Source of the DNA: Oxalobacteraceae bacterium
Lineage (GTDB): Bacteria > Pseudomonadota > Gammaproteobacteria > Burkholderiales > Burkholderiaceae_D
Assembly: GCA_021298975.1 (NCBI GenBank)
Contig: JAJTGC010000012.1
Location: 1 to 41,473 of the forward strand
Reading direction: 5' to 3'
DNA: 41,473 bases
The translations under genes were made by a program, and so were the position numbers. Positions 30,524-40,363 of the stretch are shown piece by piece (within the stretch, counting starts at the first letter, position 1; the number at the start of each line of letters is the position of its first letter). The notes under the pieces are model-generated. The model ran no database searches. It saw only the letters and a program-made list of their open reading frames with translations, and was not told the origin of the DNA.

Positions 30524-31855
30524 GTGGCCAATCAGTTTTCTTTACTGAGAGAGCGGCGGTTCGCACCTTTCTTCGGCGCCCAGTTCCTGGGAGCATTCAA
30601 CGATAATCTGTTCAAGACGGCACTGGTTACGGTGATTACCTTTGATGCCTTGCACTGGACGATGATCAATGCAGGCTTGCTGAATAATCTGATCGCGGGC
30701 TTGTTCATTCTTCCTTTTTTGCTGTTGTCTGCGACGGCGGGTCAGATCGCCGACAAGTTCGACAAAACCACGGTCATGCGTGTCGTGAAGTTGATGGAAA
30801 TTCTTATCATGGCCGTGGCTGCGATCGGGTGGTACACGCATTCGCTGTGGTTATTGGTGGCAGCGGTGGTGGGCATGGGCGTGCATTCCACGCTGTTTGG
30901 CCCCGTCAAGCACGCGTATTTGCCGCAGCATCTGCAGCAGAACGAACTGATCGGCGGTAACGGCATGGTGCAGATGGGAACTTTCGTTGGCATTCTCACC
31001 GGCCAGTTGTCGGGCGCTGCCATGGTGGCTTTCTCGACCACTTCTGACTTTCATCTGATCGCTGGTGCTGGGATGGCGGTCGCACTCATGGGGTGGCTCT
31101 TCACGCTGGCGGTGCCATCGAGTGCGGCAGCGGATCCGACGCTGGTGGTCGCACGCAACCCCTTCGCCGAGATGACGCGCAACCTGCGATTTTCTGCACG
31201 TAATCGCGAGGTATTCATTGCGATGCTTGCGAACTCCTGGTTCTGGTTTTATGGTGCCATGCTGCTGGCGCAGTTTCCTGTGTTTGCGCGCGATGTATTG
31301 CACGGCGCGCCCGAGATTTTTGCCATTCTTTTGACTGCATTCTCGCTGGGTATCGGCGCCGGTTCGCTCTGGTGCGAGCGGCTGTCGGGTCGTCAGATTC
31401 ATCTGGGTCTGGTGCCGCTGGGTGCGCTGGGACTCACCTTGTTTGGGATTGATCTCTACTGGGCCAGCACAGCGCCCATGCCATCGCTGCTCACCGCAAA
31501 ACAGCTGATCGGTGGTGCGCAATTTCGCGTGCTGGCCGATTGTTTCTTGCTCGGGCTAAGCGGTGGCATTTATGTCGTGCCTTTATTTGCCCTGATACAG
31601 ACCCGCGCCGAGCGCTCGCATCTGTCGCGTACTGTGGGCGGCATGAACATTCTGAATGCGCTGTTTATGGTGGTGGCCGCACTGACGGCGATGGTGCTGC
31701 TCGCGGCCGGGCTGTCAGTGCCTGAGATCTTCCTTTTCACTGCGCTGCTCAATCTAGCGATGCTGCTATTGCTTTGCTTGCTGAGGCGCGAATACCCGCG
31801 GTCGCTGCGGTCCTGGCTCGCGGGGCTGTGGCGCAGGCGTGCACTGGTAGAATGA
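30524..31855 (+). CDS. lplT: LplT-like lysophospholipid/MFS transporter
   Basis: A 443-residue major facilitator protein with about 12 membrane helices. The N-terminal [18 protein letters not shown], the [16 protein letters not shown] loop and [36 protein letters not shown] segments are characteristic of LplT, the flippase that returns lysophospholipids to the inner face. In enterobacteria lplT is paired or fused with the acyltransferase aas; here no acyltransferase is adjacent and a CBS protein precedes it instead. The start is a GTG directly after the upstream stop. The C-terminus ends in a basic tail (about 420-443). Confidence 0.85.
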   Translation: MANQFSLLRERRFAPFFGAQFLGAFNDNLFKTALVTVITFDALHWTMINAGLLNNLIAGLFILPFLLLSATAGQIADKFDKTTVMRVVKLMEILIMAVAAIGWYTHSLWLLVAAVVGMGVHSTLFGPVKHAYLPQHLQQNELIGGNGMVQMGTFVGILTGQLSGAAMVAFSTTSDFHLIAGAGMAVALMGWLFTLAVPSSAAADPTLVVARNPFAEMTRNLRFSARNREVFIAMLANSWFWFYGAMLLAQFPVFARDVLHGAPEIFAILLTAFSLGIGAGSLWCERLSGRQIHLGLVPLGALGLTLFGIDLYWASTAPMPSLLTAKQLIGGAQFRVLADCFLLGLSGGIYVVPLFALIQTRAERSHLSRTVGGMNILNALFMVVAALTAMVLLAAGLSVPEIFLFTALLNLAMLLLLCLLRREYPRSLRSWLAGLWRRRALVE

Positions 31856-31883
31856 CGTTTTTCGCATCCTCTCCTCTACCGTC

Positions 31884-32963
31884 ATGTCTGGCAACACCCT
31901 TGGCAAGCTTTTTTGCGTTACGACGTTCGGTGAATCACACGGACCGGCGATCGGCTGCGTGATTGACGGCTGCCCGCCCGGCATGCCACTCTCGGAAGCA
32001 GATATTCAGCCTGAGCTCGATCGCCGCAAGCCAGGCACCTCACGGCATGTCACCCAGCGCAAAGAATCCGACACGGTTGAGATTCTGTCGGGCGTCTACG
32101 AAGGCAAGACCACCGGCACACCGATCGCGCTGCTGATCCGTAACGAAGACCAGCGCAGCCAGGATTACGGCAATATCGTCGATCGATTCCGGCCCGGTCA
32201 TGCGGACTACACGTATTGGAACAAGTATGGCATTCGGGACCCGCGCGGCGGTGGACGCTCCTCAGCTCGTCTGACCGCGCCGGTCGTCGGTGCCGCCGCC
32301 GTGGCACGCAAATGGTTGCATGCCCAGTATGGTCTGACGCTTCGTGGTTGCATGAGCCAGCTGGGCGAGATAGCGATTCCTTTCGTCTCCTGGGATCATG
32401 TCGGCGAGAATCCGTTTTTCGCAGCGAATGCCGACATCATTCCCGAGCTCGAGACTTACATGGACAGCTTGCGCAAGGCGGGCGATTCCTGTGGTGCGCG
32501 CATTGAGGTCGTTGCGCAGAATGTGCCGGTCGGTTTGGGCGAGCCTCTGTTTGACAAGCTGGATGCCGATATTGCCTACGCGATGATGGGGATTAATGCC
32601 GTCAAGGGGGTGGAGATCGGTGCCGGCTTTCGCTCGATTGCGCACAAGGGCTCCGAGCATGGTGATGAAATCACACCGGAGGGTTTTGTTGGCAACAATG
32701 CCGGCGGTGTTTTGGGCGGTATCTCGTCAGGGCAAGACATCACCGTATCGATTGCAATCAAGCCGACCTCCAGCATACGCACGCCGCGTCGGTCGATTGA
32801 TCGCGATGGCCAACCGGTGATGGTGGAGACCTTTGGTCGCCATGATCCCTGCGTGGGCATACGCGCGACACCGATTGCCGAAGCCATGCTGGCGCTGGTG
32901 CTGATGGATCACGCCTTACGGCACCGGGCACAGTGTGGCGATGTGAACATCCGCGGTAACTGA
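31884..32963 (+). CDS. aroC: Chorismate synthase
   Basis: AroC removes phosphate from 5-enolpyruvylshikimate-3-phosphate to give chorismate, using reduced FMN. The 359 residues show the standard signatures [49 protein letters not shown] and the Arg/Gly-rich [15 protein letters not shown], plus [15 protein letters not shown] near residue 265. The ATG at 31884 gives the full family N-terminus (SGNTLGKLF); no strong Shine-Dalgarno precedes it. It lies 28 bases after the transporter gene in the same direction. Confidence 0.97.
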   Translation: MSGNTLGKLFCVTTFGESHGPAIGCVIDGCPPGMPLSEADIQPELDRRKPGTSRHVTQRKESDTVEILSGVYEGKTTGTPIALLIRNEDQRSQDYGNIVDRFRPGHADYTYWNKYGIRDPRGGGRSSARLTAPVVGAAAVARKWLHAQYGLTLRGCMSQLGEIAIPFVSWDHVGENPFFAANADIIPELETYMDSLRKAGDSCGARIEVVAQNVPVGLGEPLFDKLDADIAYAMMGINAVKGVEIGAGFRSIAHKGSEHGDEITPEGFVGNNAGGVLGGISSGQDITVSIAIKPTSSIRTPRRSIDRDGQPVMVETFGRHDPCVGIRATPIAEAMLALVLMDHALRHRAQCGDVNIRGN

Positions 32964-33138
32964 TCCGATTTATCGTGCTGCACTGATTTTTTCTGGCCGC
33001 ACTGATGCAATCATCTTGAGCAGAATCGGGTGGGTATTCGGGCCATGACTGTTGCCCGGATCTTGCAGCGATCCATGATTTCGGTGGCATAAACTCTGCA
33101 TCATTTACCGCTGTCTTTTTTTACGATTTCCCACCGCC

Positions 33139-34311
33139 TTGCCTTCAAACGCCAAGCCCGAGCAATCCCTGAATTTCGCGTTGTTCTTCTTCGCGTACTA
33201 CGGCTATATCGGCGTCTTCTCTCCCTACGCCAGCTTGTACTTCGCAGATCGTGGCGTCTCGGCGGTGCAGATTGGTGTGCTGATGTCGATGATGCAGGTC
33301 ATGCGTATCTTTGGCCCGAATCTGTGGGGTTGGGTGGCGGATCACACCCGCCGCCGTGTGATGGTCTTGCGGGTGACGTCAGCAGCCTCCGCATTGGTTT
33401 TTTGCGGCATGTTCTGGGGTGAGGCTTTTGTTTTTTTCTTTGTGCTGATGCTGGTGCTGAATTTATTCACCAGTGCCCAAGGCCCGCTGGCCGAAGCCCT
33501 GATGCTGTCCTCCATGCGAGGCGATCTCACCCACTATGGCCGCCTGCGGCTCTGGGGGTCGGTCGGCTTCATTGTGACTGTGATCACTGCCGGGCAAGTG
33601 TTGGACTGGCAGGGCATACGCCTGATGCCCTGGATTGCACTGGGGTTGCTGGTCATGGTCGCAGCAGTTGCGCTCCATATGCGTGAGGAAGTGGCTATGC
33701 CTCGTTCGCAGGACACGCCCTCGGTACGCCAGTTGCTCAAACAACGCGAGGTGATTGCGTTTTTCATCTCTACGTTTCTGATGATCGCGGCGCATGCATC
33801 GCTGTATGTGTACTACTCGCTGTATCTGTCGCAAATAGGCTACAGCAAGACGGTGATCGGATTGATGTGGTCGCTGGGCGTGGTGGCAGAAATCCTGTTT
33901 TTCTATTTTCAGGCGCCGCTGTTTCGGCGGTTTGGTATACCGACGCTGATGCTGACCAGCTTGTTGATTGGCGTGGTGCGGTTTTCAATGATCGGTTTTG
34001 GTGCCGAATCACTGGTGATGCTGCTGATTGCCCAGATACTCCATGCAGCGACCTTTGGGGTTCATCATTCTGCTTCTGTCGCTACGCTGCAGCGCTGGTT
34101 TGCCGGGCCGCTGCAGGCGCGTGGTCAGGCGCTGTTCATCAGTGTGTCTTATGGGCTCGGTGGCTCCCTGGGTGGATTGCTGCTTTCGGCTTGTTGGGAT
34201 ACATTTGGCGCCCGTCTTGTCTACATGATCGCCGCCTTGTTCTGTTTCGCCGGCTGGATTGCCGCGGCACTCAGTTATCGCTGGCAAGAATCACCTGGGA
34301 GAGCCCATTGA
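33139..34311 (+). CDS. MFS transporter of the HcaT/phenylpropionate permease type
   Basis: A 390-residue transporter with about 12 helices. The start FALFFFAYYGYIGVFSPYAS and the cytoplasmic motif WGWVADHTRRRVMVLR, together with the FGVHHSASVATLQRWF segment in the second half, resemble the PPP (3-phenylpropionic acid permease, HcaT) family. Substrate in this organism is unknown. The start is a TTG at 33139 without a clear Shine-Dalgarno. The stop overlaps the start of the M48 protease gene by two bases, so the two are translationally coupled. Confidence 0.85.
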   Translation: MPSNAKPEQSLNFALFFFAYYGYIGVFSPYASLYFADRGVSAVQIGVLMSMMQVMRIFGPNLWGWVADHTRRRVMVLRVTSAASALVFCGMFWGEAFVFFFVLMLVLNLFTSAQGPLAEALMLSSMRGDLTHYGRLRLWGSVGFIVTVITAGQVLDWQGIRLMPWIALGLLVMVAAVALHMREEVAMPRSQDTPSVRQLLKQREVIAFFISTFLMIAAHASLYVYYSLYLSQIGYSKTVIGLMWSLGVVAEILFFYFQAPLFRRFGIPTLMLTSLLIGVVRFSMIGFGAESLVMLLIAQILHAATFGVHHSASVATLQRWFAGPLQARGQALFISVSYGLGGSLGGLLLSACWDTFGARLVYMIAALFCFAGWIAAALSYRWQESPGRAH

Positions 34312-35126
34312 AAAAAATAGTACGTGCGCTGGCAGTCGTCACTGCAATGACCTTCACGCTGGTTTCCTGCCAATCGGTCAGGACCACCAACGCCGGTATG
34401 GTCGGCGTGGATCGTGAGCAGCGGATGGCCATATCGGCGCAGGCCATCGAAGCAAGTGCGAACAAACAGTACGCGCAGCTGATGGCGCAGGCCGATAAAA
34501 AGGGCAAGCGCAACAACGACTCTGCACAGTACACGCGCGTGCGCGCGATTGCGGATCGGCTCATCCGGCAAGTCTCGGCATTCCGGCAGGATGCCAGTCG
34601 TTGGCAGTGGGAGATCAATGTATTGACCTCGCCTGAGGTCAATGCCTGGTGTATGCCGGGCGGGAAAATCGCCGTCTATACCGGGCTGATTGAAAAGCTC
34701 GACATTACCGATGATGAACTGGCTGCGGTGATGGGGCATGAGATTGCACACGCGCTGCGCGAGCATTCGCGCGAACGCGCATCCGAGCAGGCGATTGCCA
34801 ATGTGGGTATCACGATTCTGGCGACGGTCGCTGGCGTGGGAACCGTGGGGCAGAAGGGGATGGAGTACGCGTACCAGGGCTTGCTCGGCTTGCCCAACTC
34901 GCGCGCGCATGAAACCGAGGCGGATCGTATGGGCGTCGAATTGGCCGCGAGGGCGGGCTATGACCCTCGTGCTGCCATCTCGCTTTGGGAAAAAATGGGC
35001 GAAGTCGGTGGCAAGGAGCCACCGAAATTCATGTCCACTCACCCCTCGCGCTCGGACCGCGTGCGTGACCTGACGGTCTACTCCGAGCGGGTCATGCCTC
35101 TTTACAAAGAGGCCCGCGCCCGTTAG
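34308..35126 (+). CDS. M48-family lipoprotein metalloprotease
   Basis: A 272-residue periplasmic zinc protease. The TTG start at 34308 follows GGAGAG and begins a lipoprotein signal with lipobox LVSC and the lipidated Cys at 21. The M48 domain (about 85-265) has the zinc site HEIAH at 144-148 and the third ligand Glu in AHETEADRMG. The CMPGGKIAVYTGLI strand is also typical. It resembles LoiP/YcaL, outer-membrane quality-control proteases. A longer frame reaching back inside the transporter gene is not used. The start overlaps the transporter stop (TTGA). Confidence 0.92.
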   Translation: MKKIVRALAVVTAMTFTLVSCQSVRTTNAGMVGVDREQRMAISAQAIEASANKQYAQLMAQADKKGKRNNDSAQYTRVRAIADRLIRQVSAFRQDASRWQWEINVLTSPEVNAWCMPGGKIAVYTGLIEKLDITDDELAAVMGHEIAHALREHSRERASEQAIANVGITILATVAGVGTVGQKGMEYAYQGLLGLPNSRAHETEADRMGVELAARAGYDPRAAISLWEKMGEVGGKEPPKFMSTHPSRSDRVRDLTVYSERVMPLYKEARAR

Positions 35127-35206
35127 TCAGGAGGCCGTACCAGGGGCTTTTCTTCATTCCGGCGCCTCTGGCAGACGGGCTTGAAACCGCTTTCTACCCC
35201 TCGGCT

Positions 35207-35255
35207 ATGGCATAATCGTGGGCTGTTTTTTCCGATCAGGCGCGCTCTGCGCGCC
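35207..35255 (+). promoter_or_regulatory. Candidate extended -10 promoter and hairpin before leuC
   Basis: TGGCATAAT (about 35208-35216) is an extended -10 element. It is followed by GGCGCGC (35239-35245) paired with GCGCGCC (35249-35255), a 7-bp hairpin ending eight bases before the leuC ATG. There is no visible Shine-Dalgarno for leuC, so the hairpin may affect initiation. No leucine-rich leader peptide is present. Confidence 0.35.
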
Positions 35256-35263
35256 ACTCCGCC

Positions 35264-36664
35264 ATGGCCCAAACTCTCTACGACAAACTCTGGCAGTCCC
35301 ACGTGGTGCATACCGCTGAGGACGGCACGACCATACTTTACATTGACCGGCATCTGGTGCATGAAGTCACCAGTCCGCAGGCCTTCGAGGGCCTCAAGCT
35401 CGCAGGTCGCAAACCCTGGCGTATCGCGGCCAATCTGGTCGTGGCTGACCACAATGTACCGACCACCCACCGGGCCGAGGGTATCGCTGATCCGATATCG
35501 CGTTTGCAGGTCGAGACGCTGGATGACAACGCGCGTGAATACGGTCTTACCTATTTCAATATGCGCGACAAGCGCCAGGGTATCGTGCACGTGATCGGAC
35601 CCGAACAAGGCGCGACGCTACCCGGCATGACCGTGGTGTGCGGTGATTCGCATACGTCCACCCACGGCGCATTTGCTTGCCTGGCGCACGGTATCGGCAC
35701 TTCCGAAGTGGAGCACGTACTCGCCACCCAGACCCTGCTGGCAAAAAAATCCAAAGCCATGCTGGTGCAGGTCGAAGGCCGGCTGGGTGCGGGTATCACG
35801 GCAAAAGATATTGTGCTTGCCATCATCGGCAAGATAGGGACGGCGGGTGGCACCGGTTATGCAATCGAGTTCGCCGGTACTGCGATCCGCGCGCTGTCCA
35901 TGGAAGGCCGCATGACGGTCTGCAATATGGCCATCGAAGCAGGCGCGCGCGCCGGCATGATTGCGGTCGATGACACGACGATTAATTACGTCAAAGACAG
36001 GCCCTTGTCGCCAGTTGGTCCGCACTGGGATCAGGCAGTCACTTACTGGCGCACACTGCACTCCGATCCGGAGGCAAAGTTCGATGCAGTCGTCATGATT
36101 GATGCGGCGGACATTCGGCCTCAAGTCACCTGGGGCACCTCGCCCGAGATGGTGGTCGCTGTGGATGATCGCGTGCCCGATCCTGACAAGGAAAAAGATC
36201 CCGCCAAGCGCGATGCGATCGAAAAGGCATTGGTCTACATGGGCCTCAAGCCCAATACGGCCATCAACGACATTCGCATCGACAAAGTATTCATTGGTTC
36301 CTGTACCAATTCGCGGATTGAAGATTTACGTGCCGCGGCCGCTGTCGTGCGCGGTAAATTCCGCGCGTCGAACGTGAAGCTCGCGATGGTCGTGCCCGGC
36401 TCGGGTCTGGTCAAGGAGCAAGCTGAGCGCGAGGGACTGGACAAGATTTTCCTTGATGCCGGTTTTGAATGGCGTGAGCCCGGTTGCTCCATGTGTCTGG
36501 CAATGAACGCCGATCGTCTCGAGCCCGGTGAGCGCTGCGCTTCCACGTCCAATCGCAATTTCGAGGGACGTCAGGGCGCGGGTGGAAGAACCCATCTGGT
36601 CAGCCCCGCCATGGCGGCGGCGGCTGGAGTGGCCGGCCATTTTGTCGATGTACGTCATCTGTAA
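35264..36664 (+). CDS. leuC: 3-Isopropylmalate dehydratase large subunit
   Basis: LeuC with LeuD interconverts 2- and 3-isopropylmalate in leucine synthesis. The 466-residue protein is a full-length aconitase-family subunit with the 4Fe-4S ligands C347 in GSCTNSR and C408/C411 in PGCSMC. The N-terminal [15 protein letters not shown], the [19 protein letters not shown] segment and NRNFEGRQG near the end are standard. It starts a leuC-lipoprotein-leuD-leuB-asd cluster, a gene order common in betaproteobacteria. Confidence 0.97.
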   Translation: MAQTLYDKLWQSHVVHTAEDGTTILYIDRHLVHEVTSPQAFEGLKLAGRKPWRIAANLVVADHNVPTTHRAEGIADPISRLQVETLDDNAREYGLTYFNMRDKRQGIVHVIGPEQGATLPGMTVVCGDSHTSTHGAFACLAHGIGTSEVEHVLATQTLLAKKSKAMLVQVEGRLGAGITAKDIVLAIIGKIGTAGGTGYAIEFAGTAIRALSMEGRMTVCNMAIEAGARAGMIAVDDTTINYVKDRPLSPVGPHWDQAVTYWRTLHSDPEAKFDAVVMIDAADIRPQVTWGTSPEMVVAVDDRVPDPDKEKDPAKRDAIEKALVYMGLKPNTAINDIRIDKVFIGSCTNSRIEDLRAAAAVVRGKFRASNVKLAMVVPGSGLVKEQAEREGLDKIFLDAGFEWREPGCSMCLAMNADRLEPGERCASTSNRNFEGRQGAGGRTHLVSPAMAAAAGVAGHFVDVRHL

Positions 36665-36688
36665 ATCAATCGCCTCAGGAGCAAAGCC

Positions 36689-36814
36689 ATGAAAAAACTT
36701 CTGTTCATCATTATTGCGTTGACCTTTGGAACTTCAGGTTGCAACACCCTCAATGGTATCGGCAAGGATGTCGAAAAATTGGGTGAAAAAGTTCAGGACG
36801 CGAGCAAAAAATAA
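36689..36814 (+). CDS. Entericidin-like small lipoprotein inside the leucine operon
   Basis: A 41-codon gene: basic start MKKLLFIIIALTF, lipobox TSGC with the lipidated Cys at 18, and a short charged helix with the repeated pattern GKDVEKLGEKVQDASKK typical of EcnA/EcnB entericidin-like proteins. CAGGAG precedes the ATG by seven or so bases. It sits 24 bases after leuC and six bases before leuD, so it is cotranscribed. Entericidins are membrane-active lipoproteins of an antidote/toxin pair in enterobacteria; here the role is unknown. Confidence 0.85.
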   Translation: MKKLLFIIIALTFGTSGCNTLNGIGKDVEKLGEKVQDASKK

Positions 36815-36820
36815 TATCTC

Positions 36821-37468
36821 ATGAATAAATTCACTTTACTGGATGGGCTGGTCGCGCCGCTGGATCGCGCCAACGTGGATACCGATGCCATCATTCCGAA
36901 GCAATTCCTGAAATCAATCAAACGCACCGGATTCGGTCCGAATCTGTTTGATGAATGGCGTTACCTCGATCAGGGTGAGCCCGGTGTGGATAACAGCAAG
37001 CGGCCGCTCAATCCCGATTTCGTGCTGAATCAGCCGCGCTATCAGGGCGCATCGGTTCTGCTGGCGCGCAAAAATTTCGGCTGCGGTTCATCACGCGAAC
37101 ACGCACCGTGGGCGCTGGATCAGTACGGATTTCGTGCCGTGATCGCGCCAAGTTTTGCCGATATCTTTTTTAACAACTGCTTCAAAAATGGTTTGCTGCC
37201 CATCGTGCTGACCGAAGCGCAGGTCGATCAGTTGTTCAATGAGGTCAAGGCATTCCCGGGGTATCGCCTGGTGATTGATCTGGACAAACAAACGGTTTCA
37301 ACCAGCAATGCGAGCTCAGTTTTTCATTTCGAGGTCGATGCTTTCCGCCGCCATTGTCTGCTCAATGGGCTAGACGATATCGGCCTGACCCTCCAGCAGG
37401 CTGACGCCATTCACAGCTTTGAAGAGCGCCACATCCATCGTTTTCCCTGGCTGGCCAACACTATCTGA
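36821..37468 (+). CDS. leuD: 3-Isopropylmalate dehydratase small subunit
   Basis: LeuD forms the swivelling domain of isopropylmalate isomerase. The 215 residues contain [19 protein letters not shown] near the start, the [18 protein letters not shown] motif (about 85-102) and [18 protein letters not shown]-like [20 protein letters not shown]. The ATG at 36821 comes six bases after the lipoprotein stop with a weak ribosome site in the end of that gene, which suggests coupling. leuB follows 16 bases after the stop. Confidence 0.97.
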   Translation: MNKFTLLDGLVAPLDRANVDTDAIIPKQFLKSIKRTGFGPNLFDEWRYLDQGEPGVDNSKRPLNPDFVLNQPRYQGASVLLARKNFGCGSSREHAPWALDQYGFRAVIAPSFADIFFNNCFKNGLLPIVLTEAQVDQLFNEVKAFPGYRLVIDLDKQTVSTSNASSVFHFEVDAFRRHCLLNGLDDIGLTLQQADAIHSFEERHIHRFPWLANTI

Positions 37469-37484
37469 AGCACAGACAACCATC

Positions 37485-38555
37485 ATGAAAATCGCAATCC
37501 TCCCAGGTGACGGCATAGGCACCGAAATTGTCGAACAGGCCGTCAAGGTATTGAATGTGCTTGGTCAGAAATTTGACATGGAAACCGCGCCTGTCGGCGG
37601 TGCCGGTTATGAGGCGCATGGTCATCCGCTGCCGGAGGGCACACTGAAACTTGCCAAAGAGGCGGATGCGATTTTGTTTGGTGCCGTCGGGGACTGGAAA
37701 TACGACACGCTTGAGCGCTCACTGCGTCCCGAGCAGGCTATTCTCGGTTTGCGCAAGCACCTGACCTTGTTTGCGAATTTCCGTCCTGCGATTCTTTATC
37801 CCGAGTTGGTGGGTGCATCCACGCTCAAGCCCGAAGTCGTGTCCGGGCTCGACATCCTGATTGTGCGTGAACTGAACGGCGATATCTATTTCGGTCAGCC
37901 ACGCGGTGTACGCGAGGCGCCCGATGGTCCTTTCAAAGGCGCACGCGAAGGCTTTGACACCATGCGCTATTCGGAGCCCGAAATTCGTCGCATTGCGCAT
38001 GTGGCGTTCAAGGCGGCGCAGAAACGCAGCAAGCGACTGACCAGTGTGGACAAGGCGAATGTGCTCGAGACCTTCCAGTTCTGGAGAGACATCGTCACTG
38101 ATGTTCACAAGGAATATCCAGATGTTGAACTGGATCACATGTATGTAGACAACGCGGCAATGCAGCTGGTGCGTGCGCCTAAAAAATTCGACGTCATCGT
38201 TACCGGCAATATGTTCGGCGACATTCTCTCTGATGCTGCCGCCATGTTGACTGGATCGATTGGCATGCTGCCTTCGGCTTCGTTGGATGCCAACAGCAAA
38301 GGCTTGTACGAACCTTCACATGGCTCGGCACCTGATATCGCGGGCAAGGGCATTGCCAATCCGCTCGCAACAATTTTGTCAGCGGCGATGATGCTGCGCT
38401 TCTCGCTGAATTTGCCTGCAGAGGCGGATCGCATCGAAGCGGCAGTCAAGAAGGTACTCGCGCAGGGTTTGCGTACGCCGGATATTCATGAGGCAGGTAC
38501 GACGCGTGTGGGTACAGCTGAGATGGGTGACGCGGTAGTGAAGGCGCTGGTGTAA
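37485..38555 (+). CDS. leuB: 3-Isopropylmalate dehydrogenase
   Basis: LeuB oxidises and decarboxylates 3-isopropylmalate to 2-ketoisocaproate with NAD. From the ATG at 37485 it has 356 residues, the normal length: [20 protein letters not shown] at the start, [16 protein letters not shown]-type substrate segment ([15 protein letters not shown]), [11 protein letters not shown], the metal-binding [10 protein letters not shown] and [20 protein letters not shown], and [18 protein letters not shown]. An in-frame start inside leuD is not used. It is followed by a 316-base repeat-containing gap before asd. Confidence 0.97.
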   Translation: MKIAILPGDGIGTEIVEQAVKVLNVLGQKFDMETAPVGGAGYEAHGHPLPEGTLKLAKEADAILFGAVGDWKYDTLERSLRPEQAILGLRKHLTLFANFRPAILYPELVGASTLKPEVVSGLDILIVRELNGDIYFGQPRGVREAPDGPFKGAREGFDTMRYSEPEIRRIAHVAFKAAQKRSKRLTSVDKANVLETFQFWRDIVTDVHKEYPDVELDHMYVDNAAMQLVRAPKKFDVIVTGNMFGDILSDAAAMLTGSIGMLPSASLDANSKGLYEPSHGSAPDIAGKGIANPLATILSAAMMLRFSLNLPAEADRIEAAVKKVLAQGLRTPDIHEAGTTRVGTAEMGDAVVKALV

Positions 38556-38871
38556 AACTCCCGCCGTCATCTTTGCATGTGATGACTGCTACGTGGGCGG
38601 ATCCCATGCGACCCGAATTCCCCACTCGCTCCCAGTGAAAACGGGGATCCAGAATGCTGGAATCTGTCTCGCGGCGGAACGAGTTGGACCCAAGCTGATT
38701 TTCAATTCATAAATTGAGTTCACGAATATCAATGACTTTTAGGTATGCAATGAAAGACGCTGGGACGACGGTAATTGTTGAGGCGACTGTAGTATTCCCC
38801 CCGTCATCCCAGCGGAAGCTGGGATCCATTGGCGGTCGTGAACGTAATCCGGTAATTCTGAAGGAATGGCA
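38556..38871. other. leuB-asd gap with repeat sequences
   Basis: No gene. After leuB a GTCATC/GATGAC hairpin nested in CCGCC/GGCGG (38562-38600) may terminate or attenuate. A degenerate GGGAAT-type inverted repeat lies at about 38620-38660, and a good one at 38806-38825. The 12-mer GAAAGACGCTGG (38752-38763) also occurs at 580-591, next to the double-palindrome element. Confidence 0.45.
38803..38828. repeat. REP-like palindrome (GTCATCCC...GGGATCCA type)
   Basis: ATCCCAGC (38806-38813) and GCTGGGAT (38818-38825) pair perfectly around the tetraloop GGAA, with GTC before and CCA after. This is the common proteobacterial repeat form GTCAT-(CCC...GGG)-ATCCA. Confidence 0.6.
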
Positions 38872-40008
38872 ATGAAACTCGTAGGTCTGGTGGGTTGGCG
38901 CGGTATGGTAGGTTCGGTGCTCATGCAGCGCATGCAGCAGGAGAATGATTTCGCTCACATTGAGCCGGTGTTTTTTTCGACGTCGAACTCGGGCGGTAAA
39001 GCGCCCTCGATGGCAAAAAACGAAACCACGCTCAAAGATGCCAACGACATCGAATCACTGAAGCGATGCGACATCATTCTGACCTGTCAGGGTGGCGACT
39101 ACACCAGCGACATTTTCCCCAAGTTGCGCGCTGCAGGCTGGCATGGTTATTGGATCGACGCCGCGTCCTCGCTACGTATGGAGGTTGATGCGATCATCGT
39201 GCTGGATCCGGTGAATCTGGACGTTATTAAAAAAGCGCTTTCATCCGGCGTCAAAAACTACATTGGTGGCAATTGCACGGTCTCGTGCATGTTAATGGGA
39301 CTGGGCGGCCTGTTCCAGCATGATCTGATTGAGTGGATGACGTCGATGACGTATCAGGCAGCTTCAGGTGGTGGTGCCCAGCACATGCGCGAATTGCTGA
39401 CACAATTCGGTACGATACACGCCGAGGTCAAAGCGCTGCTCGATGATCCTGCCTCTGCTATTTTGGAAATCGATCGTAGAGTACTCGCGAAACAGCATTC
39501 ACTCGACGAAAAAGAAACGCAGCACTTTGGCGTACCACTCGGCGGCAACCTGATTCCCTGGATCGATAAAGATTTGGGCAATGGTCAATCGCGTGAGGAG
39601 TGGAAGGGCGGCGCCGAGACCAACAAGATTCTGGGTCGGGGCGATGTGTTTGGTGCGGGCGCAAGACCAGCGATTGCGGTGGATGGCTTGTGCGTACGTA
39701 TTGGCGCAATGCGCTGTCACTCGCAGGCGCTGACGATCAAACTCAAAAAAGATGTGCCTCTCGACGAGATCAGCGACATACTCGCCAGTCATAACCCGTG
39801 GGCGAAAGTCATACCCAATACCCGCGAAGCTTCGATGCGCGATCTCACGCCTGCAGCAACCACAGGCATTCTGAATATACCGGTTGGCCGTCTGCGCAAG
39901 ATGCAGATGGGGAATGACTATCTGTCGGCCTTCACGGTCGGTGACCAGTTGCTGTGGGGCGCGGCCGAACCACTGCGTCGCATGCTGCGTATTTTGCTTG
40001 ATGACTAA
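38872..40008 (+). CDS. asd: Aspartate-semialdehyde dehydrogenase
   Basis: Asd reduces aspartyl phosphate to the semialdehyde, the branch point to lysine, diaminopimelate, threonine and methionine. The 378-residue protein begins [20 protein letters not shown] with the NADP Rossmann loop, has the catalytic Cys C135 in GGNCTVSCM and the active His in [12 protein letters not shown], and matches the E. coli-type Asd in length and pattern. The ATG at 38872 is preferred to one two codons upstream because AAGGA (38861-38865) is six bases before it. A strong terminator follows. Confidence 0.96.
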   Translation: MKLVGLVGWRGMVGSVLMQRMQQENDFAHIEPVFFSTSNSGGKAPSMAKNETTLKDANDIESLKRCDIILTCQGGDYTSDIFPKLRAAGWHGYWIDAASSLRMEVDAIIVLDPVNLDVIKKALSSGVKNYIGGNCTVSCMLMGLGGLFQHDLIEWMTSMTYQAASGGGAQHMRELLTQFGTIHAEVKALLDDPASAILEIDRRVLAKQHSLDEKETQHFGVPLGGNLIPWIDKDLGNGQSREEWKGGAETNKILGRGDVFGAGARPAIAVDGLCVRIGAMRCHSQALTIKLKKDVPLDEISDILASHNPWAKVIPNTREASMRDLTPAATTGILNIPVGRLRKMQMGNDYLSAFTVGDQLLWGAAEPLRRMLRILLDD

Positions 40009-40086
40009 TTTCATGCAGCTCAGGCATCAGAAGCCTGCGGGTAATTTAGTTTTCAAGCACAAGACATCGTAATGGTATTGACTATT

Positions 40087-40121
40087 CAAGGTCGCCTCAC
40101 ATGGCGGCCTTTTTATTTTCT
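40087..40121 (+). terminator. Rho-independent terminator of asd
   Basis: AAGGTCGCC (40088-40096) pairs with GGCGGCCTT (40103-40111) with one G-T pair and a six-base loop, followed by TTTATTTTCTTTT. It closes the leu-asd block. Confidence 0.8.
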
Positions 40122-40363
40122 TTTCAAAATCTTTCGTCAGACCTCCTGCATCGCTAGTTTGCTATTAGAGAAGTCCTTTGAGAGATGGGTAGCGTTTTAG
40201 TGCAGAAGTGTTTCATAAAACACGCATCCAGAAATTTCATCTGGACAGTCAAATATGTTCCTGAAACACTCCGCCGATCTTTACGTGCCATTTCATTGAA
40301 TCGCATTGAGTCGCGTCATCACTACCACTGAATTTTTCTTCCCTTGAGCAGGAGTGATTGTTC
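40122..40363. promoter_or_regulatory. Upstream region of the TPS exoprotein gene
   Basis: No gene. GTGTTTCA (40208-40215) can pair either with AAACAC (40218-40223) as a local hairpin or with TGAAACAC (40262-40269) over a longer distance; TCCAG/CTGGA (40227-40231, 40241-40245) forms another hairpin between. A tandem ATTGAATCGC/ATTGAGTCGC lies at 40300-40319. AGGAG at 40350-40354 is the ribosome site. I could not settle on a promoter. Confidence 0.35.

Noticed and set aside
33867-34307. Long N-terminal extension of the M48 protease reaching back into the transporter gene
   Set aside because: The lipoprotein signal beginning at the TTG at 34308, with GGAGAG before it, marks the real start; the extension is an out-of-frame reading of the transporter.
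35127-35263. Leucine leader peptide/attenuator before leuC
   Set aside because: No short frame with a run of leucine codons and no terminator/antiterminator pair is visible.
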